A DNA stretch of 64,000 nucleotides from Marichromatium bheemlicum (GTDB lineage: Bacteria > Pseudomonadota > Gammaproteobacteria > Chromatiales > Chromatiaceae). The position numbers and the translations under genes were made by a program. The stretch is from NCBI RefSeq assembly GCF_012276755.1, contig NZ_JAAXKX010000005.1:62001-126000 (forward strand). Reading direction: 5' to 3'. Below are positions 49,859 through 57,875 of this stretch, in pieces. Every line of letters starts with the position of its first letter. Position 1 is the stretch's first letter. The notes below the pieces were generated by a model, which was given only the letters and a program-made list of their open reading frames with translations, was not told the origin of the DNA and made no database searches.

Positions 49859-51271
49859 ATGAGTGAACAGGGACGAGGACGGGTGGCGGTCGCCGGTGCG
49901 AGCGGCTTCATCGGTACCGCGGTGTGTCGCGCGCTGGTCGCGCGCTACGAGGTGGTCGCACTGACCCGCTCGCCGGCGCGGGCGCGGCTCGCCGCGTCCG
50001 CGCCACACCTCCACTGGCGGCGTTGCGATCTGTTCGATGTCGATGCGGTGAGCGCTGGGCTGCGGGGCTGTGACTACGCCGTCTATCTGGTGCACTCCAA
50101 CGCGCCCTCGTCGCGGCTGACCCAGGCCGCGGCGCGCGACATGGATCTGATCCTTGCCGATAACTTCGCCCGCGCCGCAGCCGCCTGCGGGGTGCGTCAG
50201 ATCGTCTTCGTCAGTGCGCTGATCCCGGAGGGCTTCGAGATCGCCCCCCTGTTGTGGAACCGGCGCGAGGTGGAGCTGACGCTCGCCGCCCACGGCACCC
50301 CGGTGAGCGCGCTGCGCGCCGGGCTGGTGGTGGGGCCGGGCGGCTCCGGGCTCGGGCTGCTGGTCGACCTGGTGCGACGCCTGCCGCTGCTGGCGCTGCC
50401 GCCGGAGGCGCGCGCGCCGACCCGACCGATCGCCCTCGACGACCTGGTCCGCGCCATCCTGCTGTGTCTGGAGCGCCCTACCGACTATCGCGGGGTATTC
50501 GATCTCGGCGGTCCCGAGTGGTTGAGCTATACCGAGATGGTGAGCCAGTGCGCCGAGGTGATGGGGGTGCGCCGTTGGGTGTTGACCCTGCCGTGGCTGC
50601 CCCTGGGGTTGGTGTCCTGGGTGGCGCGGCGCGTCTCCGGGGCCGGCGCGGCGCTGGTCGGGCCGGTGGTCGAGAGCCTGCCGCAACGGATCAGGCTGCG
50701 TGACAATCCGCTGCAGCGCGCGATCGCCCCCGAGGCCCTGGCGTTCCGACGGGCGTTGGTGCAGTCGCTCACCGCCGATGGTCGACACCTGTTGCCGAGT
50801 CCACGCCAGCCGATCCAGGGCGAGGACCGGGCGCAGCTACGCGAGGCCAGCCGGGTGCGCTCGATCCAGCGCATCATCCTGCCGCCGGGGCAGGATGCGG
50901 CCTGGGTGGCGGGTAATTATTTCTCGTGGCTGGGACGCTGCTGCTGGCCGCTGGTGAGTAGTCGCGCCTGTGACGATGGTGGCTGGGAGGTGGGGTTGCG
51001 GCTGCCGCGGGTGGTGCTGTTGCGGTTGCGCCTGGGGGCGGCGAGTACGGCACAGCGGCGGGTCTATCACATCGTCGGCGGGCTGCTGGCTCGCCGCGAA
51101 GGGGGGGGGCGGTTCGAGTTCCATACCCTGCTCGAGGGGCGTTACACCATGGCCGCGATCCACGATTACGCCCCGGCGTTGCCCTGGTACCTCTATCTCT
51201 GGACCCAGGCGGTGATCCACCTGGGGGTGATGCGTCGCTACCAGGGCCGCTTGGCGCGGCTGGCGCGTTGA
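49859..51271 (+). CDS. Atypical SDR-family NAD(P)-binding protein with C-terminal extension
   Basis: The 470-residue protein begins with a Rossmann fold of the atypical extended SDR type (VAVAGASGFIGTAVCRAL, then YAVYLVHSNAPS and RQIVFVSALI). The usual catalytic YxxxK motif is absent: at its place is PLLWNRREVE, as in NmrA/YbjT-like proteins that bind nucleotides without oxidoreductase activity. Residues after about 300 form an extension I cannot assign (HIVGGLLARREGGGRFEFHT, TMAAIHDYAPALPWYLY). It is divergent from the PepSY gene; the ATG at 49859 starts at the family N-terminus. Confidence 0.8.
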   Translation: MSEQGRGRVAVAGASGFIGTAVCRALVARYEVVALTRSPARARLAASAPHLHWRRCDLFDVDAVSAGLRGCDYAVYLVHSNAPSSRLTQAAARDMDLILADNFARAAAACGVRQIVFVSALIPEGFEIAPLLWNRREVELTLAAHGTPVSALRAGLVVGPGGSGLGLLVDLVRRLPLLALPPEARAPTRPIALDDLVRAILLCLERPTDYRGVFDLGGPEWLSYTEMVSQCAEVMGVRRWVLTLPWLPLGLVSWVARRVSGAGAALVGPVVESLPQRIRLRDNPLQRAIAPEALAFRRALVQSLTADGRHLLPSPRQPIQGEDRAQLREASRVRSIQRIILPPGQDAAWVAGNYFSWLGRCCWPLVSSRACDDGGWEVGLRLPRVVLLRLRLGAASTAQRRVYHIVGGLLARREGGGRFEFHTLLEGRYTMAAIHDYAPALPWYLYLWTQAVIHLGVMRRYQGRLARLAR

Positions 51272-51303
51272 ATCGACGATGACCGTGCAAGGAGTGCAGC
51301 ATC

Positions 51304-51711
51304 ATGGGGCCACAATCCTTTCCTCCACTACAGGGCCTACGCGTGCTGGTCGCCGAGGACAATGTGATCACGTTGTGCGTGCTCCAGGAGATCCTCGAGG
51401 GCGAGGGGGCGCTGGTGACCGGGGTGGGCGACGGCGAGCAGGCGCTCTTCGCGCTGACCTCCGACGGCGACTATCAGCTGGTACTCACCGATCTGCGGAT
51501 GCCGGTGCTCGATGGTCTGGGGTTGGCGCGTTGTTGTCGCGATCGTCTGCCCGGGATCCCGGTGGTGGGGCTGACGGTCGCGCGTCTGCCCGAGACCTGC
51601 GCTCAGGCCGACGAGGTCGGCATGGTCGAGCTGTTGGAGAAGCCGCCGGACATCGATGCGCTGGTGGCGGCGGTGCTGCGCCACGCCCGCTGGCCGGGCG
51701 CGGACGACTGA
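51304..51711 (+). CDS. Stand-alone receiver-domain protein
   Basis: A single CheY-like receiver of 135 residues: the acidic pair is in VLVAEDN, the phosphoacceptor in LVLTDLRMP, the conserved Thr position in VGLTVAR and the Lys in LLEKPPD. There is no output domain, so it would act by protein contact, as CheY-like or phosphorelay intermediates do. Its kinase is not evident next to it. It lies 32 bases after the SDR gene and converges with the ABC1 gene. Confidence 0.85.
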   Translation: MGPQSFPPLQGLRVLVAEDNVITLCVLQEILEGEGALVTGVGDGEQALFALTSDGDYQLVLTDLRMPVLDGLGLARCCRDRLPGIPVVGLTVARLPETCAQADEVGMVELLEKPPDIDALVAAVLRHARWPGADD

Positions 51712-51722
51712 ATCCGTCGCGC

Positions 51723-53081
51723 TCAGGCTGCGGCGGCCGCAGGTGCCGGCGGTCGGACCACGTCCTCGACCATGGCGGTGAGGTCGACCCGCGCGCGCAG
51801 TCGGCGCGAGAGCATGAACGAGCCCATGAACTTGCGGTGCAGGAACATCGTCTCCGGCGCTGGTGCGGTGCTGAAGGCGCCGGAGTGGAACAGCTCGCGT
51901 CCCTGGCGGTAGACCCGTTCGAACAGGTCGGAGGTGCCGAAGTCGTAGTGTGCGTCGGTGCGCAGCGGTTCGGCGGCGAGTTGGAGCAGGTCGAGCATGG
52001 TGTCGATGTGCTCGATCGGGTCGTCGGCACCCATGTAGCCGAGCGCGATCGAGGCCTCGCGCATGCCGTCGCGATCGCCGTCGACGGTGGCCAGGGCCAG
52101 CTGCCGGAAGGCGGCGACGTGCTCGGGGGCGACGCCGTGGGTGGCACCGAAGTCGAGCAGGGCGATGCGACCACTGTCGGCGTCGTAGAGATAGTTGCCG
52201 AAGTTGGGGTCGGTCTGGACCAGGCCGAACTCGAACAGCTCGCGCAGGGTCAGGCGCATCAGCGCGGTGGCGGCGCGGTCACGCGCGGCACGACGATGGT
52301 CGGCGCCGGCGAGGCGGTCGACGGGGACGCCGTCGACGAAGTCCATCGCCAGCACGTTGCGGGTGGTGAGGTCGCGATGTACCGCCGGGACCAAGAAGTC
52401 GGGGTCGTCGCCGATGCGCGCGCGGTAGCGCTCCAGGGCCTCGGCCTCGGCGTCGTAGTCGGCCTCGCGGTGGAGCTGGCGTCGGGCCTCCTCGAGGAAG
52501 GGCTTGATGTCGATGCCCTTGGGGGCCATGCCGAAGGTCTGGCCGAGCAGGGCGAGGTTGTCGATGTCGCTGTCGATGCTGTCGCGCACCCCAGGGAACT
52601 GGATCTTCAGCGCCAGGCGGCGGCCGTCGCGGGTCTCGGCACGGTGCACCTGACCGATCGAGGCGGCGGCGATGGGCTTGAACTCGAAGCGGCGAAAGCG
52701 CTTGTCCCAGTCCGCCCCGTATTCGCGTTCGAGTACCTGGCTGAGCTGGCTCATCGGCATCGGTTCGGCGCGCTCGCGCAGCGTGCTCATGATCTCGGCG
52801 GCCTCGGGGGTGAAGATGTCCGAGCCCTCCATCGACATCAGCTGACCCATCTTCATCACCGCGCCGCGCATCCGCGCCAGCCGTTCGGTGAAGCGGCGGG
52901 TGTGCTCGGGTGAGAGCTGGATGCGCGCCGGCTCGCCGCTGCTGCGGCTGCGCGCCAGCTCGTACATCCCCTTGACGCCGACACCGGCGGCCAGATCGGT
53001 GGTGGCGCGCCCGAGGTGCCAGAGACGACTGAGACGGCGGCTGGGGACGGCGGTCCCCGGCGACTTGGTGGATCGAGTCAT
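51723..53081 (-). CDS. ABC1/UbiB-family atypical kinase-like protein
   Basis: The 452-residue protein belongs to the ABC1/ADCK family, which assists ubiquinone biosynthesis in characterised members. It has the family N-terminal KxGQ motif (VMKMGQLMSM) that caps the active site, the Ala-rich loop in AAASIGQVHRAE, the invariant Lys in RLALKIQFPG, and the metal-binding DFG in IALLDFGATHG. No C-terminal transmembrane helices as in E. coli UbiB are present, so it is more like the soluble ADCK3-type. The gene is divergent from the DEAD-box helicase. Confidence 0.9.
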   Translation of the reverse strand: MTRSTKSPGTAVPSRRLSRLWHLGRATTDLAAGVGVKGMYELARSRSSGEPARIQLSPEHTRRFTERLARMRGAVMKMGQLMSMEGSDIFTPEAAEIMSTLRERAEPMPMSQLSQVLEREYGADWDKRFRRFEFKPIAAASIGQVHRAETRDGRRLALKIQFPGVRDSIDSDIDNLALLGQTFGMAPKGIDIKPFLEEARRQLHREADYDAEAEALERYRARIGDDPDFLVPAVHRDLTTRNVLAMDFVDGVPVDRLAGADHRRAARDRAATALMRLTLRELFEFGLVQTDPNFGNYLYDADSGRIALLDFGATHGVAPEHVAAFRQLALATVDGDRDGMREASIALGYMGADDPIEHIDTMLDLLQLAAEPLRTDAHYDFGTSDLFERVYRQGRELFHSGAFSTAPAPETMFLHRKFMGSFMLSRRLRARVDLTAMVEDVVRPPAPAAAAA

Positions 53082-53153
53082 GGTGAATTCCTTATCGAAA
53101 TATTAAGGTTTAACCCAATGTAGGCATGGTCAGGGGTGGCGACAAGGCAAAAT

Positions 53154-53178
53154 CGCAACCCCTGTGACAGGGGTTGCG
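53154..53178. other. Long perfect hairpin between divergent genes
   Basis: CGCAACCCCTG at 53154-53164 and CAGGGGTTGCG at 53168-53178 form an 11-base perfect stem with a TGA loop. It lies upstream of the helicase promoter candidate. On the minus strand it is followed by ATTTTG, so it might block transcription moving towards the ABC1 gene, or be a protein-binding palindrome. Confidence 0.55.
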
Positions 53179-53201
53179 TCGTCTGACAAGGGGAAAATTG
53201 C

Positions 53202-53230
53202 TTGCAGTGGCGCACACATCGTTCAATAAT
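53202..53230 (+). promoter_or_regulatory. Sigma-70-like promoter of the DEAD-box helicase gene
   Basis: TTGCAG at 53202-53207 and AATAAT at 53225-53230 are separated by 17 bases. This leaves a leader of about 75 bases before the ATG at 53313, long for this genome and typical of cold-shock-type helicase genes. Confidence 0.6.
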
Positions 53231-53312
53231 AAACAGTTTCCTCGCGATCTCCGGCAGGCCATCCCGGCCTTCTTTGCAAGCGCGCCTTCTCTCTCCCCTT
53301 CGAGGCCCCACC

Positions 53313-55169
53313 ATGGATACCCCTGACACGAGCACCGGTTTCGCCGATCTCGGTCTCGCCCCCGCCGTCGCCCAGGCCGTCGCCGATCTCGGCTACGAGA
53401 CTCCCACCCCGGTCCAGACCCAGTGCATTCCTCACCTGATCGAGGGTCGCGACCTGCTCGGCCAGGCCCAGACCGGTACCGGCAAGACCGCGGCCTTCGC
53501 CCTGCCGCTGTTGAGCCGCCTCGATCTCGAGGCCGGGGGGCCGCAGATCCTGGTGCTGGCACCGACCCGCGAGCTGGCGCTGCAGGTCGCCGAGGCCTTT
53601 CAGGAATACGCTGCACACCTGCCCGGCTTCCTGATGCTGCCGATCTATGGTGGCCAGAGCTACGGGCTGCAGATCAGCCAGCTCAAGCGTCGGCCGCAGG
53701 TGATCGTCGGTACCCCAGGGCGGGTGATGGATCACATCCGCCGCGGCACCCTGTCGCTCGACGGGATCCGCGCCCTGGTGCTCGACGAGGCCGACGAGAT
53801 GCTCAATATGGGCTTCGCCGAGGACATCGACTGGATCTTCGACCAGGCGCCCGCCGAGCGTCAGGTGGCACTGTTCTCGGCGACCATGCCGCGTGCCATC
53901 CGGCATGTCGCCGAGAAGCGCTTGCGAGACCCGGTGCTGGTGCAGGTGGCGGCCGACTCCGAGACGGTCGACACCATCGATCAGCACCACTGTGTGGTCA
54001 CCCGCTTCCACAAGCTCGACGTGCTCACCCGTATCCTCGAGATCGAGGAGTTCGATGGCATGGTGATCTTCGTGCGTACCAAGCACGGCACCACCGAACT
54101 GGCAGACAAGCTCAAGGCCCATGGGTTCGCCGCCGAGGCACTCAACGGTGACATGAACCAGGAGATGCGCGAGCGCACCATCGACCGGCTCAAGCAGGGC
54201 CAGCTCGATATCCTGGTCGCCACCGACGTGGCCGCGCGCGGGCTCGACGTCGAGCGCATCAGCCACGTCATCAACTTCGATATCCCCACCGACCCCTCGG
54301 CCTATGTCCACCGCATCGGTCGGACCGGTCGCGCCGGGCGGACCGGCCGCGCGCTGCTGCTGGTCGAACCGCGTGAACGCGGGCTGCTGCGCGCCATCGA
54401 GCGCACCATCCGCCGCAGCGTGCCGGCGATGGAGCCGCCCTCGGCGGCCGATCTCAGCGAGTCGCGGATCGACCGCTTCACCGCCGAGATCAAGGAAGCG
54501 CTCGGTCAGGACCTCGATTTCTTCTACCGCCTGCTGTCGCGGCTCAACACCGAGCTGGAGGTCGAGATGCACGACCTCGCCGCGGCGCTGGCCTATCTCA
54601 ATCAGCGCGAGCGTCCGCTGGAGATCCAAGAGGAGCTGCCGCGGCCGCGACCGCAGCGTGAGCGCCACGAGCGAGGAGCCCGTCACGAGCGCGGTGACCG
54701 TGCCGAGCGCCGCCCACGGCGCGAGCGCGACCACGACGGTGGGCGTCCGGCCCAGGGCGATCTCGAGCACTATCGCATCGAGGTCGGTCACCAGCACGGT
54801 GCCACCCCGCGCGAGATCGTCGGCGCCATCGCCAACGAGGCCGGGCTGGAGGGGCGTTTCATCGGTCGCATCGACATCCAGGACGATCACTCCGTGGTCG
54901 ATCTGCCCAAGGGCATGCCGCGTGAGGTCTTCCAGCACCTCAAGCGCGTCTATGTGCGTGGTCAGGCGCTGCGCATCTCGGCGCTCGATCAGGGCGATGG
55001 CGACCCGCGTCGCGGTGGCGCTGCACCGGTGCGCGAGGGGCGTCCGGGTAAGCCGCGTCCCGGTAAGTTCGTGCCCGGGCGCCAGCGCAGCGATCGCCCG
55101 CGGGTGCGTCGTGGTGCGCCTGGTGAGAAGGAGTGGCGGCCGCGCTCGGGGCGTAAGCCGCGCGATTGA
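53313..55169 (+). CDS. deaD: DEAD-box RNA helicase, DeaD/CsdA type
   Basis: DeaD unwinds RNA during ribosome assembly and mRNA turnover, chiefly in the cold. The 618 residues contain the Q motif (GYETPTPVQTQCIP), Walker A AQTGTGKT, the DEAD box VLDEADEML, SAT, and the C-terminal helicase motifs ending in HRIGRTGRAGRTGR. After about residue 440 comes a DeaD-specific region, an Arg/Glu-rich low-complexity linker (RHERGARHERGDRAERR) and a DbpA/CsdA RNA-binding domain (IVGAIANEAGLEGRFIG). It ends in a basic Arg/Gly/Pro tail. The ATG at 53313 starts just before the Q motif. Confidence 0.95.
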   Translation: MDTPDTSTGFADLGLAPAVAQAVADLGYETPTPVQTQCIPHLIEGRDLLGQAQTGTGKTAAFALPLLSRLDLEAGGPQILVLAPTRELALQVAEAFQEYAAHLPGFLMLPIYGGQSYGLQISQLKRRPQVIVGTPGRVMDHIRRGTLSLDGIRALVLDEADEMLNMGFAEDIDWIFDQAPAERQVALFSATMPRAIRHVAEKRLRDPVLVQVAADSETVDTIDQHHCVVTRFHKLDVLTRILEIEEFDGMVIFVRTKHGTTELADKLKAHGFAAEALNGDMNQEMRERTIDRLKQGQLDILVATDVAARGLDVERISHVINFDIPTDPSAYVHRIGRTGRAGRTGRALLLVEPRERGLLRAIERTIRRSVPAMEPPSAADLSESRIDRFTAEIKEALGQDLDFFYRLLSRLNTELEVEMHDLAAALAYLNQRERPLEIQEELPRPRPQRERHERGARHERGDRAERRPRRERDHDGGRPAQGDLEHYRIEVGHQHGATPREIVGAIANEAGLEGRFIGRIDIQDDHSVVDLPKGMPREVFQHLKRVYVRGQALRISALDQGDGDPRRGGAAPVREGRPGKPRPGKFVPGRQRSDRPRVRRGAPGEKEWRPRSGRKPRD

Positions 55170-55194
55170 GGTCGGTGGATAACGAGGGGGATCG

Positions 55195-55599
55195 ATGATG
55201 CATCCGGCACGACCCTGGCTGGTCGTCGGCGCGCTCTGCGGGCTGGCGAGCGTGGCGCTCGGCGCCTTCGGCGCGCACGGACTCGACGGTCGAGTCGAGC
55301 CGCCCATGCTGGCCAATTGGCACACCGCTGCCGACTATCTCGCCACCCATGCGCTGGCGATCCTGGTCTGTGGCGCACTGCTGGTGGCACGCCCGCGCGC
55401 CGCTGGCATCGCTCTCGCCGCCTGGCTGTTCCTCGCCGGTATCGCCCTGTTCAGCGGCAGTCTGTTCGCGCTGGTGCTCAGTGGGGTGCGGGCGCTGGGC
55501 ATGGTCACCCCGATCGGCGGCATGCTACTGCTCGGCGGCTGGTTGGCCCTGGCCTTCGCCGGCTGGCGTCTGGCCGGTGGGCGTGATCACGGGGGCTGA
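55195..55599 (+). CDS. DUF423-family small membrane protein
   Basis: DUF423 proteins are small inner-membrane proteins of unknown function. The 134 residues contain four hydrophobic segments and the family motif LGAFGAHGL near residue 22, plus WHTAADYLATHALA. It starts with two ATG codons; the first is used here. A GAGGGGG site precedes it. It lies 25 bases after deaD and three bases before rsmE. Confidence 0.9.
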   Translation: MMHPARPWLVVGALCGLASVALGAFGAHGLDGRVEPPMLANWHTAADYLATHALAILVCGALLVARPRAAGIALAAWLFLAGIALFSGSLFALVLSGVRALGMVTPIGGMLLLGGWLALAFAGWRLAGGRDHGG

Positions 55600-55602
55600 A
55601 CC

Positions 55603-56334
55603 GTGCGCATCCCCCGCGTCCATGCCGACCAGCCACTGTCCGCCGGCGCCGATTGCACCCTGCCCAGCGGTCCCGCGCGTCATCTGGCGCAGGTGCTGCG
55701 TCTCGGCCCCGGGGCCGAGGTGGTGCTCTTCGACGGCAGCGGTCACGACTTCCCCGCCACCATCACTCACAGCGGGCGCGACGGCGTGGAGGTGCGTCTC
55801 GGCGCGCCCGGCCCTGTCGAGCCCGCGCCCCGGCTCGAGATCCATCTCGCGCTCGGCGTCTCCAAGGGCGAACGCATGGACTTCGCCCTGCAGAAGGCCG
55901 TGGAGTTGGGCGTCACCCGCATCACCCCGCTGTGCACCGAGCGCAGCGTGGTACGTCTCGACGGGGCGCGGCTGGCGCGTCGTCTCGATCACTGGCGCGG
56001 GGTGGTCGTCAGCGCCTGCGAGCAGAGCGGGCGCCGCCGTCTGCCCCGGCTCGACGACCTGCAGGCGCTGCCCGACTGGCTCGCTGCCGGCTGGCCCGGC
56101 GGTCTCATCCTTGATCCTCGCGCCGAGCGCGCGCTCACCGCGCTCGCCCCACCCGAGACTGGCGTCACCCTGCTGATCGGCCCCGAGGGCGGTCTGAGCG
56201 AGCGCGAGATCGCCCAGGCCCGCGCCCAGGGCTTCAGCGGCGTGCGTCTCGGCCCCCGCATCCTCCGCACCGAGACAGCCCCCCTGGCCGCCATCGCGCT
56301 GATCCAGGGGCTGTGGGGCGACCTCGGGGACTGA
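55603..56334 (+). CDS. rsmE: 16S rRNA m3U1498 methyltransferase
   Basis: RsmE methylates N3 of U1498 in 16S rRNA using SAM. The 243-residue SPOUT enzyme has an N-terminal PUA-like domain (residues 1-75) and the knotted domain with KGERMDFALQKAVELG, LLIGPEGGLSEREI and LGPRILRTETAPLAAI, which form the SAM pocket. The start is GTG, with a GGGGG sequence upstream, three bases after the DUF423 stop. This puts it in the same transcript. Confidence 0.95.
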   Translation: MRIPRVHADQPLSAGADCTLPSGPARHLAQVLRLGPGAEVVLFDGSGHDFPATITHSGRDGVEVRLGAPGPVEPAPRLEIHLALGVSKGERMDFALQKAVELGVTRITPLCTERSVVRLDGARLARRLDHWRGVVVSACEQSGRRRLPRLDDLQALPDWLAAGWPGGLILDPRAERALTALAPPETGVTLLIGPEGGLSEREIAQARAQGFSGVRLGPRILRTETAPLAAIALIQGLWGDLGD

Positions 56335-56368
56335 TCCCAGGCGTCGGCCGTTAGCGGCCAGCCGGATT

Positions 56369-56508
56369 GAACCGCAAAGACGCGAAGCGCGCAAAGAAGA
56401 CGATCGGCTTCCAATAGCCGGCCTCCAGTGGGCATTGCATTCGGCCGTACTGGTCGCTGCAACCCTATCAACTGTGTTTGCTTGGCGTTCTTCGCGTCTT
56501 TGCGGTCC
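56369..56508. repeat. Inverted-repeat element upstream of the ion channel gene
   Basis: ACCGCAAAGACGCGAAG at 56371-56387 is perfectly repeated in inverted form at 56490-56506. The stretch between them is about 100 bases. The same arm sequence, with small changes, flanks the larger repeat units at 62196-62789, so this is a dispersed family. The element fills most of the gap between rsmE and the channel gene. Confidence 0.7.
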
Positions 56509-56591
56509 AACCACCTTGGTGGTTCTTCTTGTGTACGCTCCTGGCGAGTCGCTATCCTCCAGGTTGACTCCCGCCGCCCGAGGTCGTGCCG

Positions 56592-57593
56592 ATGCATCGC
56601 CTGTTGCTGCTGCTGTGTCTGCTGTCGCTGTCGGGGTGGGCCATGGCCGGGGAGGGGGCCGGCGGGCCGACCGTGGTGCGCATCGGGGTGACGCTGGACC
56701 AGATCGTCGGGATCGACCAGAAGGCCGAGAACTTCTCCGCCGTCTACACCCTGCGGGTACGGTATCGCGAGCCGGCGCTGGCCTATGAGCCGACGCCCGG
56801 GGCGCCGCCGTTTCGCATGCTGACCTTTGCCAAGGCGATGGAGAGGTTACAGGCGCAGGGGGTAGTGTGGCCGGGGATGTTCCCGGCCAATCAGCAGGGA
56901 CGACATGATCTGAGCCGCCAGGGGATACGCCTCTACCCCGACGGCGAGGTGCACTACATCGAGCGCGCGACGGCGGTGTTCCAGGCGCCGGACTTCGATT
57001 TCCGTGACTTCCCCTTCGACACCCAGTCGTTCTACATCCGGGTGGAGTCGCTGCTGCCCGAGTCGCTGTTCGTCTTCGAAGCACTGCCCGAGTACATCGG
57101 GATCGGTGACCAGCTCGGCGAGGAGGAGTGGGTGGTGTTCAGCTCGACGGCGGTGGTCGACACCGTCACCGGCGCCGACGGGCTCGGTTATTCGCGCTTC
57201 TCGCTCGGCTTCCAGGCCAACCGTCATCTGCTCTATTACGTGGTGCGCATCTTCGTGCCGATGCTGATCATCCTGGTGGTGTCCTGGAGCACCTTTCGGC
57301 TCAAGGACTACATGAAGCGCATCGACATCGGCATCACCGTGTTGTTGCTGCTGATCGCCTTCAACTTCACCCTGGGCAACGACCTGCCGAGGCTGGGTTA
57401 CCTCACCGCAGTCGATGCCTTCATCGCCGGCACCTTCGTCATCACCGGAGCGGTGATCCTGGTCAACGTGCAGTTGCGGATCTGGCAGCACCAGCAGCGC
57501 GAGCGCGAGGCCGAGCGGCTCGATCGGCTCGCCCGCATCGGCTACTGGCCGGCCTATCTGGTGGGGATGTCGACGGCCCTGCTGCTACTCTGA
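56592..57593 (+). CDS. Prokaryotic pentameric ligand-gated ion channel (Cys-loop-like)
   Basis: This belongs to the pentameric ligand-gated ion channel family, of which bacterial GLIC and ELIC are the best-known members. A signal peptide (LLLLLCLLSLSGWAMAG) precedes a beta-sandwich ligand-binding domain (about residues 25-210) with the canonical FPFDTQSF motif at 140-147. No disulfide pair flanks that loop, as usual in bacterial members. Four transmembrane helices follow near 215-235, 244-262, 272-294 and 316-333. The pore helix is IGITVLLLLIAFNFTLG. The 333 residues start at ATG 56592; an upstream GTG at 56586 is also possible. Confidence 0.9.
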   Translation: MHRLLLLLCLLSLSGWAMAGEGAGGPTVVRIGVTLDQIVGIDQKAENFSAVYTLRVRYREPALAYEPTPGAPPFRMLTFAKAMERLQAQGVVWPGMFPANQQGRHDLSRQGIRLYPDGEVHYIERATAVFQAPDFDFRDFPFDTQSFYIRVESLLPESLFVFEALPEYIGIGDQLGEEEWVVFSSTAVVDTVTGADGLGYSRFSLGFQANRHLLYYVVRIFVPMLIILVVSWSTFRLKDYMKRIDIGITVLLLLIAFNFTLGNDLPRLGYLTAVDAFIAGTFVITGAVILVNVQLRIWQHQQREREAERLDRLARIGYWPAYLVGMSTALLLL

Positions 57594-57614
57594 GCGGGGC
57601 GAGCGACGGACGAG

Positions 57615-57652
57615 CAAAAAAAAGGGCCGATCCGTGAGGATCAGCCCTTTTT
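57615..57652. terminator. Bidirectional terminator between channel gene and tRNA-Asn
   Basis: AAGGGC and GATCC pair with GGATC and GCCCTT around a GTGA loop (one bulge), flanked by an A-run on one side and a T-run on the other. It can end the channel transcript on the plus strand and the tRNA transcript on the minus strand. Confidence 0.85.
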
Positions 57653-57658
57653 CGTATT

Positions 57659-57734
57659 TGGCTCCCTGGGACGGGCTCGAACCGCCGACCTAGTGATTAA
57701 CAGTCACCCGCTCTACCGACTGAGCTACCAGGGA
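57659..57734 (-). tRNA. tRNA-Asn (anticodon GTT)
   Basis: The minus strand reads a complete cloverleaf of 76 bases ending in an encoded CCA. The acceptor stem TCCCTGG pairs with CCAGGGA. The D arm TAGCTCAGTCGGTAGAGC, the anticodon loop CTGTTAA (anticodon GTT) and the T arm GGTTCGAGCC are all present. The aspC-like gene lies 141 bases upstream on the same strand, with a terminator downstream. Confidence 0.95.
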
Positions 57735-57875
57735 ATGTCTTGAGCCGATAATGTTAGTAGCGATGACCCAGTGCGTCAAGCATGTATTCGATCGCTGTGT
57801 TCGATTGCCGACGTTTTTTGTTCTTGTGTTGTCGATGATCCGGCGCCCTGACGAGATGGTCGCCGGATCCGGGCC

